Of a stretch of 22,339 nt of DNA, positions 1 through 10,068 are shown in pieces; within the stretch, counting starts at the first letter, position 1; each line of letters begins with the position of its first letter. Made by a program: the position numbers and the translations under genes. The DNA lies in assembly GCA_900073065.1 (NCBI GenBank), contig FJOG01000007.1, positions 790,045-812,383 of the forward strand, read 5' to 3'. The notes under the pieces were generated by a model, which saw nothing but the letters and a program-made list of their open reading frames with translations, made no database searches and was not told the origin of the DNA. Source of the stretch: Phialocephala subalpina. Lineage: Eukaryota; Ascomycota; Leotiomycetes; Helotiales; Mollisiaceae.

Positions 1-180
1 TTTTAATTTTTTTTTTAATTTTATTAATATATTTATTAAAGTTTTTAAGATTACTTTTAGTTTTAAATACTCCAAATTAATAATTATTCGCTTTTATATA
101 AAATTCAAATTTTAATCAAAATATTTTTTATTAATATAATTAATAATAATTAAGAAAAATAAAATTAAAAGGAGAGTTAT
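1..180. repeat. AT-rich, RIP-like edge block (left)
   Basis: This stretch is almost entirely A and T, with long T runs and many TpA steps, and has no open frame of note. It contrasts sharply with the balanced composition from about 230 onward. In filamentous ascomycetes such blocks are usually transposon remnants degraded by repeat-induced point mutation (C to T, mainly at CpA), so that is the inference here. No element type can be recognised from what remains. Confidence 0.6.
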
Positions 181-798
181 CTTAGGGTCAAATAATATAT
201 ATATTTTGCTCCGTAAAAAGCTTTGTATTTCCCGTTTCTCGAATATAGGAACAGGGAGATGGTATTAGATGAGTGCTCACCCAGCTTAGGCCTTGGGGTG
301 TTGCTTACCTAAGGCATCACCCGTCGCCTCGGTAAAAGCAGCCTGCTCGGGTGAGCCTCGGGAGATGTGTTCGCACAGTTTTGACTTACTTTGCCAAGGG
401 TTCTGGGTTGAAAAAGGATGAAGATTTCGAATCTGTAAGTTGTTAGATACAAACAATGATCCGATGACTGTTCACTCAATAAGCCCAATCTATTAACATT
501 CATGTGATGCTCTTCAATCTTATGCATGATCGCTTCTTGATTCAACATCCTTCCTTCCGAGATAGAAGCGAGCACAAATCATCAAAAGAATCACAAAAGA
601 AAACGGCCTGAGTTGGGATATCACTTGCATTCTTAATGCTCCTTCATACTCCACACTCCCAAGCCCCACAATTCTGGACCTTACACACTCATACTCTCCT
701 AAGTACAAATTCAATTCTTGTTTCTTTCAACCTCCACCAATCCTCACACCTCCCTCCTCTTGTCCCGTTCTTACAATGCTCTCTATCTTATGCGAAGC
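181..798. other. Unassigned transition region
   Basis: This segment runs from the AT-rich edge to the 3' end of the first gene. It has normal composition from about 230. Around 288-316 there is an imperfect inverted GCCTT/AAGGC motif (GCCTTGG ... CCTAAGGC), which could be the worn tip of a repeat. A frame of about 88 codons on the minus strand (309-575) has no recognisable protein features. The part next to 798 probably holds the 3' untranslated region of the minus-strand gene. Confidence 0.4.
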
Positions 799-2610
799 TT
801 AATAAGTCTCCTCCTCAGCAGCAGCCTTCATAACCTCAGCGTTCAGCTTTGCGATTTCTTCTCTGGCGCGGATGTCTTCGGGATCTTCAGAAATTTCAGG
901 CTTTGCAGCTTCTTGGTGGACGATTGGTTCGGGCTCGGTTACTTTGGTCTCGACAGGTTCTTCCTTAACAGGCTCTGGTTCTGGGACGATGGCCTCCTCC
1001 TTGGCAACAATTGGCTCCTCGATTGCTGGAGCGACCTCCTTCTCTAGCTCAGGAGCCTCGACAACCGCGGGAGCTTCCTCCTTTGCCTCAGCGGCTTCAA
1101 CAACTGGAGCAGACTTCTCTTCCTCCCCAGTAGCAAGTTGTTCGGCAGCTGGTTCTTCCTGGACAGTCTCTGGAATAAGCTCCTCAACATGGTGTTCTTC
1201 CGCCTCTGCGACCTCAGGCTCAGCGGATTTAGCTGCCTCGATCTCAGGTGCAGGCTGGACTTCGACCTCCTTCACAGGAGACTCCTGCAATACCGCACCA
1301 TCTGCCTTCTTGGGTGAAGCTACCTCTGCGTTTGGATTCTCAGACTTCTCAGATGACTTTGGCACAGGGTGGAACTCCTTCGCTGGACTCTTTGCTGGGC
1401 TCTTCGCCGGACTCTGTCTCCGAACCTTCGCCGCTGGACTGCCAAGACTCGTCGTAGGCTTCGTTGATCCATCTCTCGTGGTAGGTCTCTTAACCGATTG
1501 CGATCTCCTCGGGGGTGTTGATGGCTTCTCTGCTGTCTTCGACGCGGAAGCAGTAGTTGGGCGCATCATTCTCGCGAGGAAGGACTCATCTGCTGGTGCA
1601 GGAAGACTCTGTCGTGAGGGCTGCTTCTTTAGTTCTTTGGGAGGAGGGCCAAGTGATGGTCGGGTTGATGTCGAGCTCTTGAGTGTAGATGGCTTGCGGG
1701 TAAGTGTGGAGGTCTTCGCGGTTGCGGTGTTGGCGCGACTTGGAGAGCGCGATAATGCATGGTGTGCTTGGAGGGAATTTGTTGCTTGCACATTGCCAGA
1801 GGCACGGCTTAGAGTTTGTCTGCTTGGTGGAGGAGCTGCAGTTGCGGTCTTCGAGCCGGAAGAAGCAGTATGTGCGGTGAGGGAGGCTGGAAGCTTGACT
1901 GGGCGAGTGGGCGATCTAGGTCTCGGCTTGACAAATCCTGTCTGCGGAGGTGAGGCGGGTATTCGAGTCTTCGCAGGAGCACCAGAGGCATGTGTGGTTG
2001 GTGGCTTGCTGGCAGGTTTTGCTTGAGTAGGAGCTTTGGCTTTTGTGGGTTCCTTCTCAACCTTCTTTTCCACTTTCTTCTCAACTTTGTTCTCGACCTT
2101 CTTCTCTGGAGCTTTTGCTGTTGGGTGACTCCTGCTATTGGGCGTGGTTGGTGTCTTGGGTAGCGGCGATTTCTTGGGAGAAGGTTTGGCCGCAGTCGTA
2201 TTCTTTGCTGTCGTTGAAATAGGGGTAGGTCTGGTTGTAGGTTTCGGGGCACTCTTCTCCACAGTTTTCGCCGCAGCAGGCTTTGTAGTGCCATTTGTAT
2301 GTCCGTTCGTTGTCTTCCCCGCAGATGTAGCCTTCTTCTCTTCCGCCTTTCCTTTATCTGCCTTTGGTGCCTCCTTCACCGGTACCTTGCTGCCTGCCGC
2401 ATCCAACGTCCTCACTGGTTCCCCAGATGGAGTCTCAATCGCCATCTCTGGTATTGTTTCTGAAACCATTATGCTGTTCTTCCTGGCCTCGAACTCCGTC
2501 GCTATGCTCTGCTTTCGTTCCGCGGTCTCCTTGGGGTGGTCTTCTTCATCGATGCTGAATGAGGTCCTCCTCTTCGTCATACTTGGCTCTCCACTGGTAT
2601 CTCGCCTCAT
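799..2610 (-). CDS. Disordered Ala/Pro/Lys/Glu-rich protein, function unknown
   Basis: A single long frame encodes about 603 residues of strongly biased composition. The N-terminus has an RRTSFSI basophilic-kinase-like site. Next comes a long basic, Ala/Pro/Thr/Ser-rich region with a KVEKK-type repeat near residues 168-188 and three tandem SPAK units near 393-408. The last 190 or so residues are acidic (Glu/Ala/Val/Pro-rich), ending in a short predicted helix (EEIAKLNAEVMKAAAEEE). Nothing resembles a globular enzyme, a signal peptide or a membrane segment. A basic half followed by an acidic half resembles disordered microtubule- or chromatin-associated proteins, but I do not recognise the family. 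The start is uncertain. The ATG at 2610 is the first in frame but has a C at -3; the ATG at 2580 has an A at -3. The sequence just before 2610 (GATTGCAG) could also be a splice acceptor from an unseen upstream exon. It is transcribed away from lys12. Confidence 0.82.
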   Translation of the reverse strand: MRRDTSGEPSMTKRRTSFSIDEEDHPKETAERKQSIATEFEARKNSIMVSETIPEMAIETPSGEPVRTLDAAGSKVPVKEAPKADKGKAEEKKATSAGKTTNGHTNGTTKPAAAKTVEKSAPKPTTRPTPISTTAKNTTAAKPSPKKSPLPKTPTTPNSRSHPTAKAPEKKVENKVEKKVEKKVEKEPTKAKAPTQAKPASKPPTTHASGAPAKTRIPASPPQTGFVKPRPRSPTRPVKLPASLTAHTASSGSKTATAAPPPSRQTLSRASGNVQATNSLQAHHALSRSPSRANTATAKTSTLTRKPSTLKSSTSTRPSLGPPPKELKKQPSRQSLPAPADESFLARMMRPTTASASKTAEKPSTPPRRSQSVKRPTTRDGSTKPTTSLGSPAAKVRRQSPAKSPAKSPAKEFHPVPKSSEKSENPNAEVASPKKADGAVLQESPVKEVEVQPAPEIEAAKSAEPEVAEAEEHHVEELIPETVQEEPAAEQLATGEEEKSAPVVEAAEAKEEAPAVVEAPELEKEVAPAIEEPIVAKEEAIVPEPEPVKEEPVETKVTEPEPIVHQEAAKPEISEDPEDIRAREEIAKLNAEVMKAAAEEETY

Positions 2611-3481
2611 CTGCAATCCGATTTGACCACCCTTTTCCACTGTCACGAACGAGGTACGGATAGTCGAAGATAAAGGCCTGGGAGCTGGTGAGGTCCCATT
2701 ACTAGCACCGCCTAAATACCCCTTAGCCCCTTTTGCTCCCTCCTCACACCATTATAGACAGTGAATGCTCACCTGCAGAATCCCCTAGGCTTCTTCCTCT
2801 ATCCGGCGGACTGGCCTCTTTATTCTGCTCAAACATGGCGCGCAGATTGCGGACGCCTCCCGACATGATGGGCAAGCACGCTCAAGGCGTCAGAAAGGGG
2901 AAAGAGCCAACTCCTCAGGAATGAGACCGCAGATCAGCTTCGCGGAGTCAATAATCGAAGGTGAGTCCGAGTTGAACCAAATAGGTGATTATTGGGTATT
3001 CAAAAGGGTGTCAGATTATGCGAAGCTGGTTGTCTAAGATCAAGACACGACTCGGTTTTGGATTCGAGATTGTACAATATCGGCAACGGAGTAGTGCAAA
3101 CAGAACGCGCTGGGCAACGTAGTACGCGACAGGGTATCAGGAAGTAAACAAATCGAGCCTGGGTGCAATGCGAAGTTCAAGATGGGATGAGATTTTGCAA
3201 GTAAATAAATAAATAAATGGAGAAGGGCGTGGTAAAGTAAAAGCTGTGATCGTTGTCCTTGATGTGGAACACTCAGTGTCTCGACTTCACGATCTGTTAT
3301 TGTCAGGGATCAATTTTAACCCCTATTCTCCTCCCAACTTCCCCACCATAGCGCTCCCGAAGGCCTAAACCCAGCGGTCGTGTGCCGAGTAAACAGAGCC
3401 GAGTGAGGCTGCCGACGAAGCTAAAATTTATTTGAACTTCCGACATCGCATGCTGGTTGAAAGAATCAACACTACAACGCA
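2611..3481. promoter_or_regulatory. Divergent promoter region between the disordered-protein gene and lys12
   Basis: About 870 bp separate two gene starts that point away from each other, so both promoters and 5' leaders must lie here. I see no strong TATA box and no complete TGACTCA-type general amino-acid-control site upstream of lys12. Short upstream ATG frames occur on the minus strand, for example starting near 2699. A (TAAA)4 microsatellite lies at 3202-3218. Confidence 0.45.
3202..3218. repeat. (TAAA)4 microsatellite
   Basis: Four tandem TAAA units plus a trailing T lie in the divergent promoter region, about 265 bp upstream of the lys12 start codon. It is a simple tetranucleotide repeat with no evident coding or structural role. 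Confidence 0.9.
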
Positions 3482-4611
<1,130 letters not shown>

Positions 4612-4941
4612 ATGTGAGTGGATAGACCAGTTGTTAGAGGCGTCTAAAATCGGAGATATCCCGTCAATGTAAAGCAGTCCGGGTTTCTTGAATTTTGTAC
4701 ATTCGAACAATGTGAGATATCCCGTACACTATCCTGTACACCATACATGCAAAGTAGAGTCTTGTCGACACCATCCATGCACCCATAATATACACATTTC
4801 ACCTCTCCTGCAAATGCTGGATTCTTCCGCTCTCCCTTCCACGCTTTTGTCCGGGCAGGTCTGCATGAAGAGGTCCGCAGAGCATCCTGTATTTCCCCGC
4901 ACAAGCTCGCCTCCGGAACTCTTACTCGCCCTCCAACTCTC
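4612..4941. other. Convergent 3' intergenic region (lys12 / uS8m)
   Basis: This 330-bp stretch lies between two converging stop codons and presumably contains both 3' untranslated regions. The imperfect repeat GAGATATCCCGT appears twice (4653-4664 and 4711-4722). I see no gene, RNA gene or strong terminator-like structure. Confidence 0.5.
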
Positions 4942-5430
4942 CTAAATAACCCTACAAAGCAACATCCCCCCAACCCTCCTCTCAACACACTCCCTTGCCT
5001 CCAGCACCCCCCTATCAGTACTAACAAACAAACACTCCCCCACCCCCGTCAACCCCCTCACATACCCCGCCTCCCTCCCCCTAACCAACCTCCCTAATCC
5101 CTCAACATCCATCCACACCCTCTTCGTCGGCTTACTCACCATCTCCATTTTCTTCAATACCGGCTCGTTATCCCAATATTTCATTCCGAGCCATAATCTT
5201 CTCGTCGATACGTTTTGTTGAGTGACTGGTTCTGGAACGTAGGAGGAAAGGTTGTCAAGAGGAGGGGGTGTGAGTCCGCCTCGTGTGACGGAGGAGAGGA
5301 AGCCTTGGGTTTGGAGACTGAGCATGAGGGTGAGGATTTGGTTGGTTGAGGGGACAGATGTTAGACCCAACCGCGCGCGGGAGGCGTTTTGGAGGTGTGA
5401 GCAGACGTTTGCTAGGTGGACGAGGGACAT
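4942..5430 (-). CDS. mrps8: Mitochondrial small-subunit ribosomal protein uS8m
   Basis: A single exon encodes 162 residues, close to the roughly 155 of yeast mitochondrial S8. The protein is a core component of the mitoribosomal small subunit and binds the small-subunit rRNA. The N-terminus (MSLVHLANVCSHLQNASRARL) fits the S8 N-terminal helix that follows the start codon in bacteria and mitochondria. The C-terminus (GECLFVSTDRGVLEARECVE, then RRVGGMLLCRV) fits the conserved S8 ending GxxxxSTxxGVMxxxEAxxxxxGGxxLCxV. This homology sets the start at 5430. The same frame stays open for another 83 codons upstream to 5679, but that part is Pro/His/Arg-rich, lacks S8 similarity and is better read as leader or promoter DNA. 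It converges on lys12. Confidence 0.92.
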   Translation of the reverse strand: MSLVHLANVCSHLQNASRARLGLTSVPSTNQILTLMLSLQTQGFLSSVTRGGLTPPPLDNLSSYVPEPVTQQNVSTRRLWLGMKYWDNEPVLKKMEMVSKPTKRVWMDVEGLGRLVRGREAGYVRGLTGVGECLFVSTDRGVLEARECVERRVGGMLLCRVI

Positions 5431-6282
5431 TTTGAGGGTTATTTTGAGAAGAGAAAGAGGTTGTTGGTGATGTGGCCCTGGTGGGCGCAAGAGGTCTTGT
5501 TTGTAGACAGGTAAATTAATGAGGTGATGGCCGCGGCTGTGGGGTTCAATCGGTCGTCGCAGATGTGATGAAGGTAGTCGACGGGGCGAACGAGGTTGAT
5601 TGGGATGCGGCGTGCGAGAGAGAGTTGACGTGGGTGCTGCAATCGAGAGTTGGTCGTTGACGCTGATATTGAAGCTCAAAATTTATCGAGCCGGGATGAA
5701 GATCCAACTTCCGCGCGTAAGTGGATCGTTTAGGCTGCCGTACCGTGCCTTTCCTCGATTCACGAACGAACTTTTCCTTCTACGAAGGCGCGGTTTTAGA
5801 GTAATGAACCATGGTCCGAGCTTCCCTCTCCCGAATACTTGATTTTTGGTAGGGTGATCCCCTAGTACGGTTGTTATGCCACATCTGTGGCATCCAACCA
5901 GATCTTTGATACGTTCTTTTTGACAGCTCTTATTTACTGTTTAACTTTGGGATATTGAAAGAGCTAGAATATGATCGGGGAGGTACACTGTACAAGTTCT
6001 TCATGTTAACGAGCGAGCTGTTCTGCAACATTTGATTAGAATTATGCCTTGTGAGTCGCAATGAAAAGGTTCTCGGTGCAGGATCATGCTTAGGTACTTG
6101 TCATGTGTGAATACTGAGAACGAGTCGATGATTGGATCGATGATTGGAAAACGTTCGTGTCATAAGCCAGTCAAGCAGAGAGGTTGTTAAAGAAGAGTGC
6201 TACGAGCTTGCGTATTATCGGAGCTTTGATTCATTTCTGCCTCATCCTGAACCTAAGTGCGAGCCATTGATCTCAGTCCGAT
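5431..6282. other. Intergenic region: uS8m promoter and Clr5-gene 3' end
   Basis: This 850-bp stretch holds the promoter of uS8m (start 5430, minus) and the 3' flank of the Clr5-domain gene (stop 6283, minus). It contains short frames only, with no recognisable protein, RNA gene or repeat. The part near 5500-5660 is GC-rich and open on the minus strand; the rest has mixed composition. Confidence 0.45.
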
Positions 6283-8609
6283 TCAAGTTGTTGATGCCAG
6301 CTCCAGTACCAACTTCTCCATACGTCTTCTACCCTCTTGTTCAGAGGGAGATCGATCGCGAAGCATCAATACATTCCCATGTACTCTCGCCAACATTCCC
6401 GTCTTCTGGTTCACAGAATAAGGTGAATTTTCCGCCCAATACTGCATCCTTATATGCGCGGGGTCCAGTAGCCGTTTGCCAATGATCGTGTTGGTGTCAT
6501 CCAAGATCGTATGCAGTCTGGCCTGTGATAGATTCTCGTTTAACAAGGCTTGAACGTTAAGCTGAGATCCGAGAGAGAGGAAGTGCTCCCAGTGTGCCGC
6601 AGTATTAAACTTGTGCCAATGCCACCGTAACGACGACGGCTCGAAATTGGTAATTGTAACACTGCTGCCGTATGCTCCGAACACCCTCAGAAGCTCTTTC
6701 CTGTATGTCGCTTGATCTAAAGGAGTAACATGAAGCGTTATCAGACCAAACAACCGATCTGGCCCTAGGCGTTTGCCAACGGAGGTATCTTGGCGGTCCA
6801 AGGTCAGAGGGATGAAGGCATGGTGCCGGATTATCGGTAGGAGAGGTTCCTGTTTGTTCCAGGCTCGAAGAAGCTGATCGAAGATAAGGCGAGTTTCGGG
6901 GTGCCAGTCACTCTGCCAGTCACTCTCGGTCAGAGGATTTGTTGTTGTGGATGAAATGCTAGTATCAGCTGCAGCTGCTGGCACCTTCTCTGTAGCAGGA
7001 AGCCCACTCGATGTTCATGATTCTGTTTTCGTCAGTCCCAAAGCTTAAAACCCTGCAACAATGCTGTGCTCACCTCGAGACACGCTTTCCAGCCATTCAA
7101 TAGAGAGTTCCGCTAAGTTATAGGTGTTGCTTGAAGGAGTCTTGCCGGTAGGACTAAGGCTAGGGGAGTCGATTATAGCGGCGTAGCTGCAGACATCGAG
7201 GAATTGATTATTACCTGAAGAGTGCTCGGTCCTGGAAGAAAGGTGAACTTTTCTGATGTCTTGCTCGTCGTTGACAGGGACGCTAGGTGGAGGAGACACA
7301 TACGCGCTCGAAGGATCGGCATATCCGAAAACGAAGTCAAACACCCGATTTTGCGGTTTTTGGGCAATGCTCCGATCATTCTCACTGGAATTTGCTTGTC
7401 TTTGTTCTTGTTGTGGCTGATTTGCGTTTGTCGATTTCTTGTCCTCGATGGTTTGGTCCTTCCACTTGCTCATTTTCAACGCGAACTTGTACCAGGACCG
7501 ATCCAGGTCGAATTCTGGTGCTGCATCCACGAAATCCCCTAGTACGTCCATATACTCGTCACGCAGTTCTTGGACGCCCTCTATATCGCCATTTAACCAC
7601 GCGATTCTACGTGCCGCTTTAATACGCTTCATACAGCTTGCTAAAAGATCCTCCGCAACGACAAGAAGAGCACAGTCGAAGAAAGAGGCGCCCATGACCT
7701 CTTGTCTGAGACGATCGTCTCTAAGAGTGCTCTTCACGTCTTTCCAGCTCGTTGCACGCGAGGCAGCCCACAGTGGTTCTTGCCAGGCGTATATTGGATT
7801 CCCTGACTGATATTCGTCTGGCCAATTGGCCATCGCGACGAGAATGCGCTCCAAGCATGCCTTGGTCAAAACGGGCTTCTCATGCGGCGCTACCATTTGA
7901 TCGATGACTTTGAACATGTTTCCGCCATAGAAGTCCGTCAAGAAAGCTGCATCGAAGTCGGGAAGAAGATCCAGGGTCATTTTCAGGTATGAGCCATCCG
8001 ATTGCCATTTTGCAAGCAATAGTTCAAGAGTGAAGAAGTTACGCACGTCTTCGGGACATGGTTCTGCTAGCATTCGTATGAGCTCATGGACTTTCAAGGG
8101 CCTGTAAGGCAAGGTGAACTTGAACTCTGCAAGCGCACGTCGCAACCGAACTTCAAATTCGGATGGTTTGTTAGTGTGAGGTTGAGAGGCTGATGGAAGG
8201 CCTTCTGGCTTCAAAGAGTCCGATATGGCTGAGCCGGTTGTCTCGCCAGCCTTTCTAGCAGGAGTTTGTTGAAGGCCGGACGAGAAGAGTGTTTCCGAGT
8301 CTGTGCATTGAATGCTGCTCTCAGACTCAGGAGAGTCTGATTCATCCAATCGACGTTTTTTCCGTATATGAATTGAAGCATTCTTTCGGATACCCCAGGC
8401 ATCCAATTTCATTCGGTAGGCACGAATGCTGAATTTGTGTTATTCGATTGATCTGATTGAAGTGAAGGTAGCGCGGGCTGTTTGGATTCCACTCACGATG
8501 CATCGAAGCCTTGTCCTCTCAAGACCCTTTGAACCTCGTCCAATGTCTTTGCTTCGGTAACGTAGAGCTGTCTAATCGCCGCCTTGTAACTCTCCCAATC
8601 TTTTGTCAT
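6283..8609 (-). CDS. Clr5-domain protein, putative nuclear, three exons
   Basis: Exons are 8497-8609, 7074-8428 and 6283-6989, giving 724 residues. Intron 1 (8429-8496, GTGAGT..CAG) interrupts the Clr5 domain and intron 2 (6990-7073, GTGAGC..CAG) joins the frame of the last exon without a stop. Splicing restores the domain: it starts at residue 4 with WESYKAAIRQLYV, continues through TLDEVQRVL and GFDAS (34-38), then IRAYRMKLDAWGIRKN (39-54). This matches the family pattern of an N-terminal helix, a GF.AS turn and a terminal W.. +KN. A basic RKKRR cluster (60-64) could act as a nuclear localisation signal. The remaining 650 residues are helical and acidic in places but unrecognised. Clr5 domains are common at the N-termini of large families of fungal proteins of poorly known role; fission-yeast Clr5 acts in heterochromatin silencing. 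The start at 8609 has a strong context (A at -3); an in-frame ATG at 8696 would add 29 residues. Confidence 0.87.
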
Positions 8610-8671
8610 TGTTGTTGCCTTTCTTCTTAGGCTTGAGTGAGTGATGCGTTCCTGAATCTTGGGGGAAGCCT

Positions 8672-8687
8672 CGTTTTTGCACTTTTC
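8672..8687 (+). repeat. 16-bp box CGTTTTTGCACTTTTC, copy 1
   Basis: This is an exact copy of CGTTTTTGCACTTTTC, 62 bp upstream of the chosen Clr5-gene start. It pairs as an inverted repeat with copy 2 at 8757-8772, and the two flank a GGCACGTGCC palindrome at 8726-8735. Confidence 0.85.
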
Positions 8688-8725
8688 AGATTGCATTTCC
8701 AGCTGACAAGGGCTGTGGGAGGTGT

Positions 8726-8735
8726 GGCACGTGCC
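8726..8735. promoter_or_regulatory. GGCACGTGCC palindrome (E-box-like)
   Basis: A perfect 10-bp palindrome with a CACGTG core lies between the two inverted 16-bp boxes. CACGTG is the classical site for basic helix-loop-helix factors. Binding here is inference, and the core also occurs by chance elsewhere in the window. Confidence 0.35.
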
Positions 8736-8756
8736 TCGTCCCACTCCCCAGAACAC

Positions 8757-8772
8757 GAAAAGTGCAAAAACG
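8757..8772 (-). repeat. 16-bp box CGTTTTTGCACTTTTC, copy 2 (inverted)
   Basis: This is an exact reverse-complement copy of the box at 8672-8687, with 69 bp between the arms. It lies 148 bp upstream of the Clr5-gene start, and an AATTGCACG word directly adjoins it on the minus strand. Confidence 0.85.
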
Positions 8773-8880
8773 TGCAATTCTTAAGAGCCGAAACTCGGTC
8801 AAGATACAGTCTCGGAGGCACGGCCCTCAGACTTAGTGTCGGCATCTGATGAGCAGCCTCTACCACGATATTTGTGCACC

Positions 8881-8895
8881 TTTTTTGCACTTTGG
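8881..8895 (+). repeat. Near copy of the TTTTTGCAC box
   Basis: The sequence TTTTTTGCACTTTGG keeps the TTTTTGCACTTT core. It is directly preceded by TTTGTGCACC, and the following 18 bp repeat a stretch inside the Clr5-gene coding region (8176-8193). Confidence 0.7.
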
Positions 8896-9526
8896 TGAGG
8901 TTGAGAGGCTGAGCACCTCGACATGGGGGCTAGCACGCATCCCAATCGCCGATCAACACCCACCGAATTGCACATTGGCAATAGTGACGTGGAGAGGGAG
9001 GAGACGCATACTGCTTTGCGCTTCGAGAAATTCGAGAAACGGGGAATGTAGCATTCGAGCTCACGAGGTTCGTTCCCATCAGGCGCAATACGGTCCATTG
9101 AAGTCTAGAAGTCCAGCCTTGAGGGAACCCCGTCTGCAAATCCGGCAGAGACCCTCGTCAATAGTGGCAATGATGTCATCCCGGAGGCTGAATGGATTCG
9201 GGGGTTTGTTGCGTCGTGAATTGGTTTGTCGTGGGTCTCAATTCGCAATTCGGGTGAGACTCTCAGACTTAGGGTCCAGACCTTTCGAGGTGCAGATGGG
9301 CCCAGAACAAACGTCTTCCTCCCAAGGCGTACAGGAACGGTTCCCGACGTCACAGCCAGTCTGGAGAGTCGAAATGGTATGCGGTGTCGACTGTGGGAAG
9401 AAGAATGGAGGTTCTGACATACGGCTTTCCAATGGGCCAACAGCTGGCGGGTCCGTTACTGGGGACGTCGCGCACTTGCAGCGACGAGGTGCATGAAGGA
9501 ATCCACAGGACGGTTGGATGGATGGC

Positions 9527-9540
9527 AGAAAGTGCAAAAT
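9527..9540 (-). repeat. Degenerate copy of the box
   Basis: On the minus strand this reads ATTTTGCACTTTCT, keeping TTTTGCACTTT with changes at the edges. It is the weakest member of the set that still keeps the 11-bp centre. Confidence 0.5.
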
Positions 9541-9700
9541 GCAGCGCGTGGATAAGCTAGTCGGGGCTTCAGGGCAGGGCTTGCCCCAGCATCCAAGACA
9601 GGCGACGCAAAAGACCCTTGCTAATCTCAAAGTGGATGTGGATAATGGGGGATGCGCCTCCAGGGGTATGGGTCCCAAAGAAGCGCCAACGCCTCCAGAG

Positions 9701-9743
9701 GTTTTTGCACCTTCATGTCCATATCAGTTCTTGCACCTTTCTC
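9701..9743 (+). repeat. Two tandem near copies of the box
   Basis: GTTTTTGCACCTTC (9701-9714) and TTCTTGCACCTTTCTC (9728-9743) follow each other in the same orientation with cores 29 bp apart. Both carry GCACCTT instead of GCACTTT. Confidence 0.6.
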
Positions 9744-9844
9744 AAACATCCCACAACACGAAGTCCCATGCCCCATCGCTGTGCGCGAGTGATGCCAATT
9801 GCACATTTGTGCGCCCAACTCGAGGGAGCCATGCCTTCCTTTCC

Positions 9845-9860
9845 CGTTTTTGCACTTTTC
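9845..9860 (+). repeat. 16-bp box CGTTTTTGCACTTTTC, copy 3
   Basis: This is the third exact copy of the 16-mer, 208 bp upstream of the start codon of the gene at 10069 and just upstream of its TATA-like sequence. Its presence near both divergent gene starts suggests, but does not prove, a regulatory role. Confidence 0.85.
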
Positions 9861-10068
9861 ATTACCCCCGTGGTTCGCAATGCAGTTTTGGTTGCCTCTC
9901 TCTGTCAAGAGATTTCTGACATTTATATGTCCTCCGTTCCCTTCTTCTCTTCTGTCTTCTCTTCTAGACTCATCTGCATTGCTTTTCTTCATCATATAAC
10001 ATTACTTCACTTTGTGGACATATTTTCATGAGAAATTCAGCATAAAGTCATCTACGACACAGATCACC

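Larger units (their letters stand above)
8610..10068. promoter_or_regulatory. Divergent intergenic region with repeated TTTTTGCAC boxes
   Basis: This 1.46-kb stretch separates the Clr5-domain gene (minus) from the small unknown gene (plus), so it must serve both promoters. Copies of a TTTTTGCAC-type word are scattered over 8672-9860 on both strands; exact and near copies are listed separately. A 215-codon frame on plus (8849-9496) and a 146-codon frame on minus overlap here, but neither has protein-like composition, splice support or recognisable motifs. Near the right end a TTTATAT sequence (9923-9929) is followed by a CT-rich tract (about 9931-9977), a plausible core promoter for the gene at 10069. 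Confidence 0.55.

Noticed and set aside
288..316. Imperfect inverted GCCTT/AAGGC motif as a transposon terminal repeat
   Set aside because: Too short and imperfect, with no matching end and no target duplication in the window.
309..575. Minus-strand frame of 88 codons near the left edge
   Set aside because: No recognisable motif and an irregular composition; it lies in a transition to repeat-like DNA. It could be a fragment of an element, but I cannot support that.
872..2026. Long plus-strand frame (384 codons), Ser/Gly/Ala-rich
   Set aside because: It is the antisense shadow of the disordered Ala/Pro/Lys-rich protein. Biased codon use on the minus strand keeps the opposite strand open; no independent motif or promoter is seen.
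2040..2105. CTT/TTC-rich stretch as a triplet microsatellite
   Set aside because: It is the DNA of the KVEKK-type protein repeat in the disordered protein, with many interruptions; it is coding and not a simple repeat.
5431..5679. N-terminal extension of uS8m by 83 codons
   Set aside because: The extension is Pro/His/Arg-rich and lacks similarity to S8, while the frame from 5430 begins exactly at the conserved S8 N-terminus.
8849..9496. Plus-strand frame of 215 codons in the box region
   Set aside because: It is rich in Arg, Ser and Cys without domain-like pattern, overlaps other open frames on the minus strand, has no splice or promoter context, and spans intergenic boxes. More likely chance in GC-rich DNA.
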